Source: Bacteroidota bacterium (lineage in GTDB: Bacteria > Bacteroidota > Bacteroidia > Chitinophagales > Saprospiraceae). Taken from it: a stretch of 64,000 bases of DNA. Position numbers and translations under genes: made by a program. The stretch spans positions 1 to 64,000 of the forward strand of contig WGNL01000020.1 of NCBI GenBank assembly GCA_016124585.1, read 5' to 3'. The notes beneath the pieces are model-generated. The model was not told the DNA's origin and ran no database searches. It saw only the letters and a program-made list of their open reading frames with translations. This document shows positions 50,880 to 59,300 of the stretch, piece by piece; within the stretch, counting starts at the first letter, position 1, and each line of letters starts with the position of its first letter.

Positions 50880-52586
50880 TTACAGCCTTCCTGCATTCAC
50901 TTCCTTGTGTGCAAAATCCACCGCTCGGGCGGAAAGTGCCATATAGGTAATGCTTGGATTTTGTGTGCCTGAACTTGTCATGCAAGCACCATCTGTGACG
51001 AAAACATTGGGCACCTCGTGCATCTGGTTCCACTTGTTCAGCACGCTAGTTTTGGGGTCGTGGCCCATTCGGGCTGTCCCCATTTCGTGAATGCAAGCAC
51101 CAATGGCAGTCGGTTCGTTTCGGTGCGTGATGTTTTTGCAACCAGCGGCCTCAAGCATTTCAACAGCGCAGGCCACGCCATCTTCCCGCAGCTTGAGTTC
51201 GTTCTCCCTCAGCTTGGCATCGAAAGTGAGCGTCGGCATCCCGTGTTTGTCTTTTTTGTCAAAATTTAGGAACATTCGGTTGTCGTGGTACGGCAATGTT
51301 TCCCCAAAACACGACATGCTGATGCGGTAAGGGCCTGGTTTGAAAATGCCATCCTTCAGTGCCGCACCGACAAGTCCTTCGGGTGCATTCGCCACCCTGA
51401 AAGCTTGGCCTTGATAGCCGAAACCCCGCACATAATCCTTACGTCTACTAGCTTCGTCAATATTGCGGAAGCGGGGAATGTAGAAGCCGCCGGGCTTGCG
51501 CCCTTTGTAATATTTGTCTTCGAAACCGGGTAAGTCAGCTGCTGCGCCCATTTCGTAGTGGTGGTCCATGAGGTTGTGGCCGAGTTCGCCGCTGCTGTTG
51601 CCGAGGCCATCGGGGAAAGCCTCCGAGCGGCTGTTGAGCAGGATGGCGGCAGTGCCGATGGTGCTGGCGTTGCAGAAGATGATTCGGGCAAAAAACTCCT
51701 GCTCTTCGCCTGTGTTGGCATCCTTGATGCGCACGCCAGTTGCCTTGCGTTGTTTTGCATCAAAAACAATCTCGCTCACGATGCTGTCTGGCCGGATACT
51801 TAGGTTGCCCGTTTCCTCGGCCACGGGCAATGTTGCCGAAAGGCTACTGAAATATCCACCGAACGGGCAGCCCCTCACGCACCTCGCCCTGCTCTGGCAT
51901 TGCCCACGGGTGCCTTTGTGTACTTCAGGATTATATTCCGAGAGATTGGCTGTTCGCCCAGGAGTGACGATCCTGCCGGGAAAGGCTTTGCCTACGGTTT
52001 CCCGCAGGTGCTGCTCCGCACAATTGAGTGGGAATGGTGGCAGAAATTTGCCATCGGGTACTTGTTTCAGCCCTTCTTTTTGCCCTGAAACTCCGACAAA
52101 TGTTTCCACATAATCATACCAAGGCTCGATGTCCTTGTAGCGGATAGGCCAGTCCACACCATGACCTTCCTTGGCATTGGCTTCGAAATCAATATCGCTC
52201 CAGCGGTAGCAGTGCCGTCCCCACATGATGGAGCGCCCGCCGACATGGTGGCCCCGAATCCAGTCAAAACGCTCGACTTCGTCGTAGTCATAATCGGAGT
52301 CTTTGTTGATGAACCCGAGATGGTCTTCTCGAACCCACCAACGCAGCCGGTTTTGTTTGTAGTAGTGCTTCGCAATTTCCTCAGCAGAAACTAAATTTTG
52401 ATTTTTAAAATCCCAATCGTCCATGGCGGCGGTGGGATAATCGCCGTGTTTTTTCATCGGCCCCCGTTCCAGGATTAGGGTTTTGTAGCCTTTTTTGCAA
52501 AGTTCCATAGCGGAAAACCCGCCGCTGATACCAGAGCCGATGACAATAGCATCGAATTTCGCCCCGTTTTGTATTGGTTGACTCAT
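50880..52586 (-). CDS. GMC family FAD oxidoreductase (sugar dehydrogenase catalytic subunit)
   Basis: The 568-residue product has the FAD-binding GSGISGGFSAMEL motif (about 17-29), a second flavin-contact segment HHVGGRSIMWGRHCYRW, and the C-terminal GMC domain with HEMGTARMGHDP and SITYMALSARA; the catalytic His is expected in the HEMGT and NPS segments. It lacks a signal peptide of its own, as do related gluconate-2-dehydrogenase and glucoside-3-dehydrogenase large subunits, which are carried out by the Tat-exported small subunit. The next gene upstream encodes that subunit. It probably oxidises a sugar or glycoside in the periplasm and passes electrons to a quinone or cytochrome. Confidence 0.9.
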   Translation of the reverse strand: MSQPIQNGAKFDAIVIGSGISGGFSAMELCKKGYKTLILERGPMKKHGDYPTAAMDDWDFKNQNLVSAEEIAKHYYKQNRLRWWVREDHLGFINKDSDYDYDEVERFDWIRGHHVGGRSIMWGRHCYRWSDIDFEANAKEGHGVDWPIRYKDIEPWYDYVETFVGVSGQKEGLKQVPDGKFLPPFPLNCAEQHLRETVGKAFPGRIVTPGRTANLSEYNPEVHKGTRGQCQSRARCVRGCPFGGYFSSLSATLPVAEETGNLSIRPDSIVSEIVFDAKQRKATGVRIKDANTGEEQEFFARIIFCNASTIGTAAILLNSRSEAFPDGLGNSSGELGHNLMDHHYEMGAAADLPGFEDKYYKGRKPGGFYIPRFRNIDEASRRKDYVRGFGYQGQAFRVANAPEGLVGAALKDGIFKPGPYRISMSCFGETLPYHDNRMFLNFDKKDKHGMPTLTFDAKLRENELKLREDGVACAVEMLEAAGCKNITHRNEPTAIGACIHEMGTARMGHDPKTSVLNKWNQMHEVPNVFVTDGACMTSSGTQNPSITYMALSARAVDFAHKEVNAGRL

Positions 52587-52614
52587 TGTTTTATTGTTGA
52601 ATTGTTTTATGCTG

Positions 52615-52672
52615 AATTGTTAGGGATTGTTGAGATTGTCGGAAGACAACAATTCAACAATCCCTAACAATT
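52615..52672. repeat. Perfect 19-bp inverted repeat
   Basis: AATTGTTAGGGATTGTTGA (52615-52633) pairs with 52654-52672. The region from 52585 also repeats ATTGTT words. It lies between the subunit-3-like gene and the GMC gene. Confidence 0.95.
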
Positions 52673-53244
52673 TAAATAGCCCACAGCTTTCCGCCAGCCT
52701 CTTCCACGGTGATACACGCTTCGTATTTCCCAGGCACAGGCAGATAGCTTAGGTATTTTTCGCCAATTTCCTCGTTGGAAAGGTAGTAGGCAATCGATTG
52801 CTGTTTCATGTCCAAATAAGCGTCACGGACTAGTTTGGTTGCTTCATCCTTCGAACCTTCGAGTGTTTGCAGGATTTGCACTTGCTCTTCAGTTTTTTTA
52901 TTGAAAAAACTTGTTTTGTTCAAATGCTCCATCAGCGCTGTGTAGCCCTTTCGGAACTCCGCCTGTCGGTCAGCGGTGTAAACCTCGCCCACCATTGAGT
53001 CCATGATTCTGTGGACGCCCACTTCAGAGGCGGAAGGGCTGTCTGTTTTCGGCAAAATCACGTCCACGAGCGAGCGCAAATTGCTTATTTCATTTTCGCT
53101 GAAATACTTCGGCTGATAGCCGTCGGCCATTGCTTTTTCTGCCGCATCCGACCCGCACCCGGAAAGGATGATGCTCGTCAGCGTCCCGCTCACGGCTGCG
53201 CCTGTGGCGAGGGCGGCGTACTTTAGAATTTCTCTTCTGTTCAT
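52672..53244 (-). CDS. Gluconate 2-dehydrogenase subunit 3 family protein, Tat-exported
   Basis: The 190-residue product starts at ATG 53244 and begins MNRREILKYAALATGAA, a twin-arginine signal, followed by a lipobox-like LSGC. The mature part is helical with the NLRSLVDVILPKTDSPSASEVG segment typical of the family. Small subunits of this type escort a GMC flavoprotein across the membrane. The GMC gene follows 86 bases on, after a 19-bp inverted repeat. Confidence 0.88.
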   Translation of the reverse strand: MNRREILKYAALATGAAVSGTLTSIILSGCGSDAAEKAMADGYQPKYFSENEISNLRSLVDVILPKTDSPSASEVGVHRIMDSMVGEVYTADRQAEFRKGYTALMEHLNKTSFFNKKTEEQVQILQTLEGSKDEATKLVRDAYLDMKQQSIAYYLSNEEIGEKYLSYLPVPGKYEACITVEEAGGKLWAI

Positions 53245-53311
53245 TTTTATATGCTGTTTTGTCTTTAATTGCTTCGCAAACCGTATCCATTTGCACACGG
53301 TTTGCAAACGC

Positions 53312-53872
53312 TTAATCTTCTTCTTTCCCTTTGATATTCAAGCGGTTGCGACCCGGGCTCTGTCCTGGAATGGTGTCTAGCCAGTTACGGGTTTCGTCCA
53401 CCAGATTCGTGATGCGCTCGACGTGCCATTCGAGATGCATTTTAGAAAATTCATCTTCTTTTAACCGTTGGAATTCTTTGATGAGGTAAATTTGGAATTC
53501 AGGACTTAGCCAGTAGCAAAAATTCAGGGCAATATCCTTGTGTGCCATCGTGCCTCCGCCACGTCCAGTTTTCCATCTCATGCCAATAGCGTTTACCGTT
53601 TCAATCCACATTTTTGGAGAAATGATACGGCGGTTATCATTCGCCGTTTTCAAAAGGTCATCCAAATGGATGGGGTTTATCTCATCATTATGAATCTCCT
53701 CCCAGCGATAAAGATAGCGAATGGTGTTGTTGTTTTTCATCCAATTCTGGATGACATAGGCTGGGTCATCGGCATTGATTTTGGCAATATCGGTCAATGA
53801 AATATAATCATCTTCCTTGATTTGCTCAATGGTGATGCTCATGCCCTGAACGGAAATCTTCTTTTTGGTCAT
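53312..53872 (-). CDS. KilA-N domain protein
   Basis: The 186-residue product matches the KilA-N domain over residues about 20-140 (YISLTDIAKINADDPAYVIQ, NWMKNNNTIRYLYRWEEIHN, GRGGGTMAHKDIALNFCYWL). Proteins of this type come from phages and mobile elements and are thought to bind DNA. The usual C-terminal extension is missing: after LEWHVERI the protein ends with a short hydrophilic tail (about 45 residues). It may be a truncated or reshaped mobile-element gene. It separates two sugar-oxidation genes with which it has no obvious link. Confidence 0.85.
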   Translation of the reverse strand: MTKKKISVQGMSITIEQIKEDDYISLTDIAKINADDPAYVIQNWMKNNNTIRYLYRWEEIHNDEINPIHLDDLLKTANDNRRIISPKMWIETVNAIGMRWKTGRGGGTMAHKDIALNFCYWLSPEFQIYLIKEFQRLKEDEFSKMHLEWHVERITNLVDETRNWLDTIPGQSPGRNRLNIKGKEED

Positions 53873-53966
53873 GCACTAAAATTTAATAGCAAACCTACCA
53901 TTTTGAAGGCATTCCTAGTCGGTGTTTACCCTTTTTAATCCGACTGCCAACTGTCGAACTGTCAAC

Positions 53967-55061
53967 TCAAACCGTAATCCGCCTATCCTCCTTCGCCGAT
54001 TTGATAATCGCTTCCACTACCCGGATGTCCCGAAGCCCCTCCTCGCCCGGCACCAGCACCGCCGACTTGTTGATGATGGCCAATGCATCGTCGTCCATCT
54101 GCTTGGCCTGTTCGTTTTCGATGAAAGTATTCAGCATTTCACCCTTGCTGTTCATGCCCTGAACGCCCGTGTAGGCTTGGAAAGGCAATAGTCGGTACCA
54201 GCCATTTTCGGCAGTCACCTCCAGCGTGTTGATGTTCATGGCGAAGGTTGTCATACAGTTGGCTGTAGCGCCGCTGGGGAATTCGAGTTGGAACAAGGTC
54301 GTTTCGTCGCCGTTCGGAAAGCGGGTAAAATCCTTCGTGAGGTCCTGCGCCACCACGGCAATCGGTTCCTCGCCGACGGAGTAGCGGGCAGCATTGAGTG
54401 AATAGACACCCATGTCGTAGAGTGCGCTACCACCCTTGCTGCGGTCCATTTTCCAATGGTCGTCCTTGCCCCAGCCTGCCCGAAAACCGGCACTGGCCGC
54501 CACGAATTTCACCGCACCAAAGGTTTTTTCCTTGCCGTACTTGATGAGTTGTTGTGTGTTCGGCTCATGCTGCATCCGATAACCGATGGTGAGATGCACC
54601 TTGTTTTTTTGGCAGGCATCAATCATTTCTTGACACTCGGTTTCATTCATTGCCATCGGTTTTTCGCACCAAACATGTTTGCCAGCCGCCGCTGCCCTCA
54701 GCACAAATTCCTTGTGGCGAAACGGCGGCACCACCACGTACACCACGTCGATGTCCGGGTTATTGGCGATGCTATCGAAATTGTCGTAGTTGTAGATATT
54801 CTTGTCCTTCAGACCGTGCTTTGCCTGCCATTTTTTCGCTTTGTCAGGCGAGCCGGTCACGATGCCCATGAGCTTGCAATGCTTCGTGAGTTGCAGTGCC
54901 GGCGCCAGCAAATCGGTGCTGTAATAGCCCAATCCCACAAGCGCCACGCCAATTTGGTCCTTGGGTTTTTGGAATAAAATATTGGGAAATGCGGAGGTGG
55001 TGAGCGCCAGTGCGCCTGCACCGAGGGCGCTCTGACGAATGAATTGCCTGCGGTTTGCCAT
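53967..55061 (-). CDS. Gfo/Idh/MocA family oxidoreductase, Tat-exported
   Basis: The 364-residue product starts with MANRRQFIRQSALGAGALAL, a twin-arginine signal, then a Rossmann domain (GVALVGLGYYSTDLLAP) and the family's EKPMA segment (VWCEKPMAMNETE), whose Lys is catalytic. A C-terminal alpha/beta domain follows. Exported members resemble glucose-fructose oxidoreductase and keep their NAD(P) bound. Next to a DUF1080 gene, it probably oxidises or reduces a sugar at C3. Confidence 0.9.
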   Translation of the reverse strand: MANRRQFIRQSALGAGALALTTSAFPNILFQKPKDQIGVALVGLGYYSTDLLAPALQLTKHCKLMGIVTGSPDKAKKWQAKHGLKDKNIYNYDNFDSIANNPDIDVVYVVVPPFRHKEFVLRAAAAGKHVWCEKPMAMNETECQEMIDACQKNKVHLTIGYRMQHEPNTQQLIKYGKEKTFGAVKFVAASAGFRAGWGKDDHWKMDRSKGGSALYDMGVYSLNAARYSVGEEPIAVVAQDLTKDFTRFPNGDETTLFQLEFPSGATANCMTTFAMNINTLEVTAENGWYRLLPFQAYTGVQGMNSKGEMLNTFIENEQAKQMDDDALAIINKSAVLVPGEEGLRDIRVVEAIIKSAKEDRRITV

Positions 55062-55094
55062 GATTTTATGTTTTGATGAAAGTGTAGTTTTTTA

Positions 55095-55961
55095 TTACTT
55101 CGAAAAATAGCTTTGGTACTTTTTAGGCAACTTTTTTAGACCCTTGATTTCGATGCCTTTGAAATAAAGCTCCGCCCCTTCGCACTGCAATTCAAGTTTG
55201 CCTTTGCGAAGCGGCACCTCCTTCCCGTCCACGATTTGACGTGAATTTTCCAGCGCCATTGCCACCTGCCCGTTGATGATGTGCAGGCTTTTCCCTTCAA
55301 AATTGATAAGCTCAACGGTGTTCCATTCACCTTTCGGCTTTTCAAAATCCTGCACCCGGGCGACGTAACCTCCTGCCTTTTCCCCTTCTCCGAAGGAAAC
55401 GAGCGGCGCATTTTTGCTGTAGAGGTAAGTTCCATCGGCCTGTTTCACGGAACGAACATCCACCTTTGCCCCAGCCTGCGACCAGTAATCCCCGAAGCGG
55501 CCCTGCATGATTTGACACTCTTGCCCACGCATCCAAGTTTTCCAGTAATCCGCTCCGTGAGGGCCAACAGCGTTGTAGTGCAACCCGGAATTCATCGGCT
55601 CGGTCTTACGTGGGGCAAAGGTTTTTTCACCCCATTTCACCTGCAATTTCAGGTGGTAATTTTCAAATTCCCGTTTGGTGGAAACCGCCCCGTAAATCTC
55701 ACCGCTCACGTGTAGCACAGGCTCACCGTTTTCTTCCTTGACAGTGAAAACGCCCCATTCGTCCTTGTTCAAACCAATGGGTTCGGTGTATTTTCCGTCA
55801 GCATCCCTGGGCAATCCTTCGATGTTCTGGGATTTGTCGGGGTAACTCAGGTAAACATCCCACTGCGATAGGTTTTTGTCGAGCAGTGATGTCCATTTTT
55901 TACCTCCGAGAAAGGCGGTGAAAAGGAAGAAGGACAGTAAGATTTGTAGCTTGATTTTCAT
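55095..55961 (-). CDS. DUF1080 family, 3-keto-disaccharide hydrolase-like protein
   Basis: The 288-residue product has a signal peptide (MKIKLQILLSFFLFTAFLG) and a concanavalin-like jelly-roll of the DUF1080 type, with FENYHLKLQVKWGEKTF, MNSGLHYNAVGPHG and KPKGEWNTVELINFEGK. Some members hydrolyse 3-keto-glycosides. It lies directly downstream of no other partner and 33 bases before the Gfo/Idh/MocA gene, so the pair may form and cleave a 3-keto-glycoside in the periplasm. Confidence 0.88.
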   Translation of the reverse strand: MKIKLQILLSFFLFTAFLGGKKWTSLLDKNLSQWDVYLSYPDKSQNIEGLPRDADGKYTEPIGLNKDEWGVFTVKEENGEPVLHVSGEIYGAVSTKREFENYHLKLQVKWGEKTFAPRKTEPMNSGLHYNAVGPHGADYWKTWMRGQECQIMQGRFGDYWSQAGAKVDVRSVKQADGTYLYSKNAPLVSFGEGEKAGGYVARVQDFEKPKGEWNTVELINFEGKSLHIINGQVAMALENSRQIVDGKEVPLRKGKLELQCEGAELYFKGIEIKGLKKLPKKYQSYFSK

Positions 55962-56026
55962 GTAAGTGTTTTTTACGTTGAAGACCGACGATGCAACGGT
56001 GGCAGCACATGACCGCCAACCGCCAA

Positions 56027-57616
56027 TTAAGAAAGCCTCCCCGTCAACGCTTTACGTTTCTCCTCCTCCTTCCCCATCTGCACCAAACTGTTTTTGAAGG
56101 AAATATTGATATTATCCCCATCAAACTGGCAAATCCACTGGTCACCGTGCATGTTTTCGATGAATTTCAGATTGATTAAAAGCGTATTGTCGTTCTGCCA
56201 AGTGTAAGAGGCAGCGGTTTTGGAAGTCAGTTTCACCCGCTCCGGTAGCACGAAAAGGGAGACTGATACGTCCTGCTCGTTGCCATCGGTCGCCCAGTGG
56301 CCATTGCCGCAGGTCATTGTCTGAGAGCCTTTCGGGCCGTGGACGCTCACTTTGCAGTAGTTGTTTTCAAAAGAAAACTGAATGGACTCAATGCCTTTGG
56401 CATTTCTGTCCAGTTTGAACTTTTTACCTGAAAATTTCGCAGCCAGTGGCGAACTGGCCTGCATAGATGGCGCTGACAATGCCAGTTTTTTCAAATCTTC
56501 TGCCAGTGCATTCTGTGCGGCAGTGTCTTCCGGCAGCGGCTTATCATTTTTCAAAACTGGCAAAATCGTGTCCCAAACCACTTTCATCGAAGCGCCCATG
56601 TCGGCACTCTCGCTGGTAATGGCGATGACCGTATCATATTGTGGGATGACGATGCAATATTGCCCGAAAGCCCCATCACCGCGGTAAAAACCCGGCTCCG
56701 GTTTGCAACGCCAAAACTGATAGCCGTAGCCCTGTCCCCAATCGCTGTCATTGTCCTGCGAAGTGGTTTGTTTTTTCGTTGCTTCCTCTACCCAACTGGC
56801 GGGCACCAGTTGCTGACCGTTCCATTGGCCTTTTTGAAGGTAGAGTTGTCCGAATTTGGCGATGTCTTCCGTGCGCACCCGCAGCCCGTAGCCGCCCACG
56901 TTCACACCTTCGGGGCTTATTTCCCAATCTGCGCCTTCAATGCCAAGCGGTTTGAAAAGCCGTTCCGAAAGGAAGTCGAAAGTCGTTTTGCCCTGTAGTT
57001 TTTGCACGATGCTGGACAGCATGTAGGTAGAGCCAGTATTGTAGAAAAAATGCGTACCGGGGTCGTAAGGGATGGGTTCGGCGAGGTAGGCTTTTGCCCA
57101 ACGGCCATTGGGTTCGGCTTGCATCGCATCCATCGGTCGGCCATCGTGGCCATTGTTCATGGTGAGCAGGTGCTTCACCTTCATGGCTGCGAGGCGGTCA
57201 GGCACGGGGTTGGGCAGGTCGTTGGGAAAAAACTTCGTTACGGGGTCTTCTACCGACAATTTGCCGTCGGCAATGCACATGCCGATGGCCGTCGAAGTGA
57301 AACTTTTGCTCAAAGAATACAACGTGTGTTTGAGTGGTGAGGCAAACGGCGACCACCATCCTTCTGCTGCTACCTGTCCATGCCGTACGACCATGAAACT
57401 GTGGAATTCCTGCCCGCTTTTTTGCACCGCCGACAAAAAGTCACGGATGGCTAAGGACGGGATACCCAATGCTTCTGGTGTGCTTCGCCGAAGCGGCCCC
57501 GTTGCCCATTTCATCCTTTTTTCAATGGAAGGTGTACATCTGGTCGCTCTTCCGATGATGGCAAAGCCAATGGAGCCAAGTGCGGTCGTTTTGATAAAAT
57601 CTCTGCGGTTGGTCAT
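56027..57616 (-). CDS. Serine hydrolase, class C beta-lactamase/D-aminopeptidase type
   Basis: The 529-residue product begins MTNRRDFIKTTALGSIGFAI, a twin-arginine signal. The penicillin-binding-protein-like domain (about 45-390) has the nucleophile motif SLSK (Ser101 to Lys104) and a Tyr-containing second motif in GGYGLRVR. A C-terminal beta domain (about 400-510) follows. The family includes esterases, D-peptidases and beta-lactamases; the SLSK motif with a general serine hydrolase fold does not decide among them. It acts in the periplasm. It may be co-transcribed with the TolB-like gene, whose stop is 19 bases upstream. Confidence 0.86.
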   Translation of the reverse strand: MTNRRDFIKTTALGSIGFAIIGRATRCTPSIEKRMKWATGPLRRSTPEALGIPSLAIRDFLSAVQKSGQEFHSFMVVRHGQVAAEGWWSPFASPLKHTLYSLSKSFTSTAIGMCIADGKLSVEDPVTKFFPNDLPNPVPDRLAAMKVKHLLTMNNGHDGRPMDAMQAEPNGRWAKAYLAEPIPYDPGTHFFYNTGSTYMLSSIVQKLQGKTTFDFLSERLFKPLGIEGADWEISPEGVNVGGYGLRVRTEDIAKFGQLYLQKGQWNGQQLVPASWVEEATKKQTTSQDNDSDWGQGYGYQFWRCKPEPGFYRGDGAFGQYCIVIPQYDTVIAITSESADMGASMKVVWDTILPVLKNDKPLPEDTAAQNALAEDLKKLALSAPSMQASSPLAAKFSGKKFKLDRNAKGIESIQFSFENNYCKVSVHGPKGSQTMTCGNGHWATDGNEQDVSVSLFVLPERVKLTSKTAASYTWQNDNTLLINLKFIENMHGDQWICQFDGDNINISFKNSLVQMGKEEEKRKALTGRLS

Positions 57617-57635
57617 GTTTCTGAATTTAAAAAAA

Positions 57636-59123
57636 TCACATCGTCGAATTGCTCACAAACGCAATCTTCTTCCCGTCCGGCGACCAAGACGGCGTGTTGA
57701 TGGTGCCCTGCCCACCATACAGGTAGCCGATAATTCGGGGCTTTCCGCCAGCGGCTGGCATGATGCGCAGGTAAACTTGTTGGTAAAACGGGTGGTCGTC
57801 CACCTTCACTTCCGGTGGGAAGGAGATGAACACGATCCATTTACCATCCGGTGAAAAATGCGGAAACCAGTCCTGATACTCGTCGTTGGTAAGCTGCTCG
57901 GGAAAGCTACCGTCAGGCCGCATCCGCCAGAGGTCCATGGAACCAGTTCGGGTAGAATTAAAATAAATCCATTGTCCATCGGGGCTATATTCAGGACTGT
58001 CTTCAAGGGCAGGGGAGGTCGTCAGCCGCACCTCCTCGCCACCATCCGATGGGATTTTGTAGATGTCAAAATTCCCGTTGCGGCCACCCGTGAAGGTGAG
58101 CCACTTGCCGTCCGGTGACCAGCAATGAAGGTAGCTAGGCCCTGTGGCAGTGATACGTTTGGGTGTGCCGCCTGCGAGCGGCACGGTATAGATTAGCGAC
58201 CCGTACTCCTGTTCACCGCTCGAACTGCTCAGGCCAAGCATTTTTCCATCGAAGGAAATTACGTGGTCGTTGTTGTTGCGGGTAACAAAATCCGTGTTGA
58301 GTACGGTGGGTTTGCCGGAGGCAAAATCAAGCTTGAATATTTGGCCTTCACTGTTGTAAATCAGGCCTTTGTCATTGGGCAACCAGTTGGGCGCTTGCAG
58401 CGAATTCGGTGCAGAGTGGATGATTTTTCGGTTGCCAGATACCACATCCATGATTTCGATGTGACTGCCGATGTAGTCTCGGTACGGTGTGAAACCGGGT
58501 TTGGCTGGAATGTAAATCCGCACGTTGTCGAATTCAGCTTTTTCCAACACATCTTTATTATGTGCGCAAATGAAAAGCCCCACCAGTAACTCTTCAGGAA
58601 AATCAAAATCCGGCACCTCCACTGTCCAGAATGGGTCGCCGAAGCGTGCAAGTGAAAGGAAGTAACTCCTACCCCGCCGCTCCAATTGGATGATATCGGG
58701 CGATTTTACGGGTGACTTCACTTCTTCAATTCGGGTGCCGGGCTTCTTGCGATATTGAATGGCTGCTGTTCCGTCACCGTGTACCGTGGCGCTGACCATC
58801 GCTGCTGTGGTGTCGAGGTCAGTGCGTACCATCCAGCCGAATTTGCGGTGCGCCTCAACTCCCTTGTCCAGCAACCTACCTCGGCATTGCAGAATGAAAT
58901 CGCCCTTGATTTTTTTATAAGCAAAATGGAATTCGTCCTTTGTGAACCAGATGTTTGCACCCGAACCAGTGAGTTCGTAGCGTCCAGTTTCGGTGTCGTA
59001 GTCGGTAGAGCCTTGGTGCAGCACAGGACCGACGTCGGCAGTTTTTTCAAAAATGCCAACCTGCCCCCATCCTATTGAAAGCACGGCCAGTAACCCATAA
59101 GCGAGTGTAAGTATTTGTTTCAT
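57636..59123 (-). CDS. Secreted two-domain protein: concanavalin-like plus TolB-type propeller
   Basis: The 495-residue product starts at ATG 59123 with a signal peptide (MKQILTLAYGLLAVLSIGWGQ). Residues about 25-205 form a DUF1349-like jelly-roll (FAYKKIKGDFILQCRGRL, KFGWMVRTDLD, AEFDNVRIY). Residues about 220-495 form a TolB/PD40 propeller with repeated SPDGKWLTF, SPDGQWIYFNS and SPDGKKIAFVSN blades. It is probably a periplasmic sensor or binding protein, since no catalytic motif is visible. It is divergent from the IlvD/Edd operon, whose promoter region (59124-59300) it shares. Confidence 0.85.
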   Translation of the reverse strand: MKQILTLAYGLLAVLSIGWGQVGIFEKTADVGPVLHQGSTDYDTETGRYELTGSGANIWFTKDEFHFAYKKIKGDFILQCRGRLLDKGVEAHRKFGWMVRTDLDTTAAMVSATVHGDGTAAIQYRKKPGTRIEEVKSPVKSPDIIQLERRGRSYFLSLARFGDPFWTVEVPDFDFPEELLVGLFICAHNKDVLEKAEFDNVRIYIPAKPGFTPYRDYIGSHIEIMDVVSGNRKIIHSAPNSLQAPNWLPNDKGLIYNSEGQIFKLDFASGKPTVLNTDFVTRNNNDHVISFDGKMLGLSSSSGEQEYGSLIYTVPLAGGTPKRITATGPSYLHCWSPDGKWLTFTGGRNGNFDIYKIPSDGGEEVRLTTSPALEDSPEYSPDGQWIYFNSTRTGSMDLWRMRPDGSFPEQLTNDEYQDWFPHFSPDGKWIVFISFPPEVKVDDHPFYQQVYLRIMPAAGGKPRIIGYLYGGQGTINTPSWSPDGKKIAFVSNSTM

Positions 59124-59226
59124 GTAAATACAATTGAAAAAACCTTGGAAAATTCGGGAAAATTGGCACTTGGGAAGTAAAAAACTAAAAAGCACTCGCA
59201 AGAAAGGAATTTTTTTCAACTTTACG

Positions 59227-59261
59227 CAATCGATTGATTTTTTAACAAGCTATTAATAGCT
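59227..59261. promoter_or_regulatory. Two palindromes in the aldonate operon promoter region
   Basis: CAATCGATTG (59227-59236) and AGCTATTAATAGCT (59248-59261) are perfect palindromes 12 bases apart, 40-75 bases upstream of the dehydratase start. They could bind a regulator; none is encoded nearby in the window. Confidence 0.4.
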
Positions 59262-59300
59262 GACCCTGTTTAACCGAAACGTCCTATTCTTTAATAAAAC

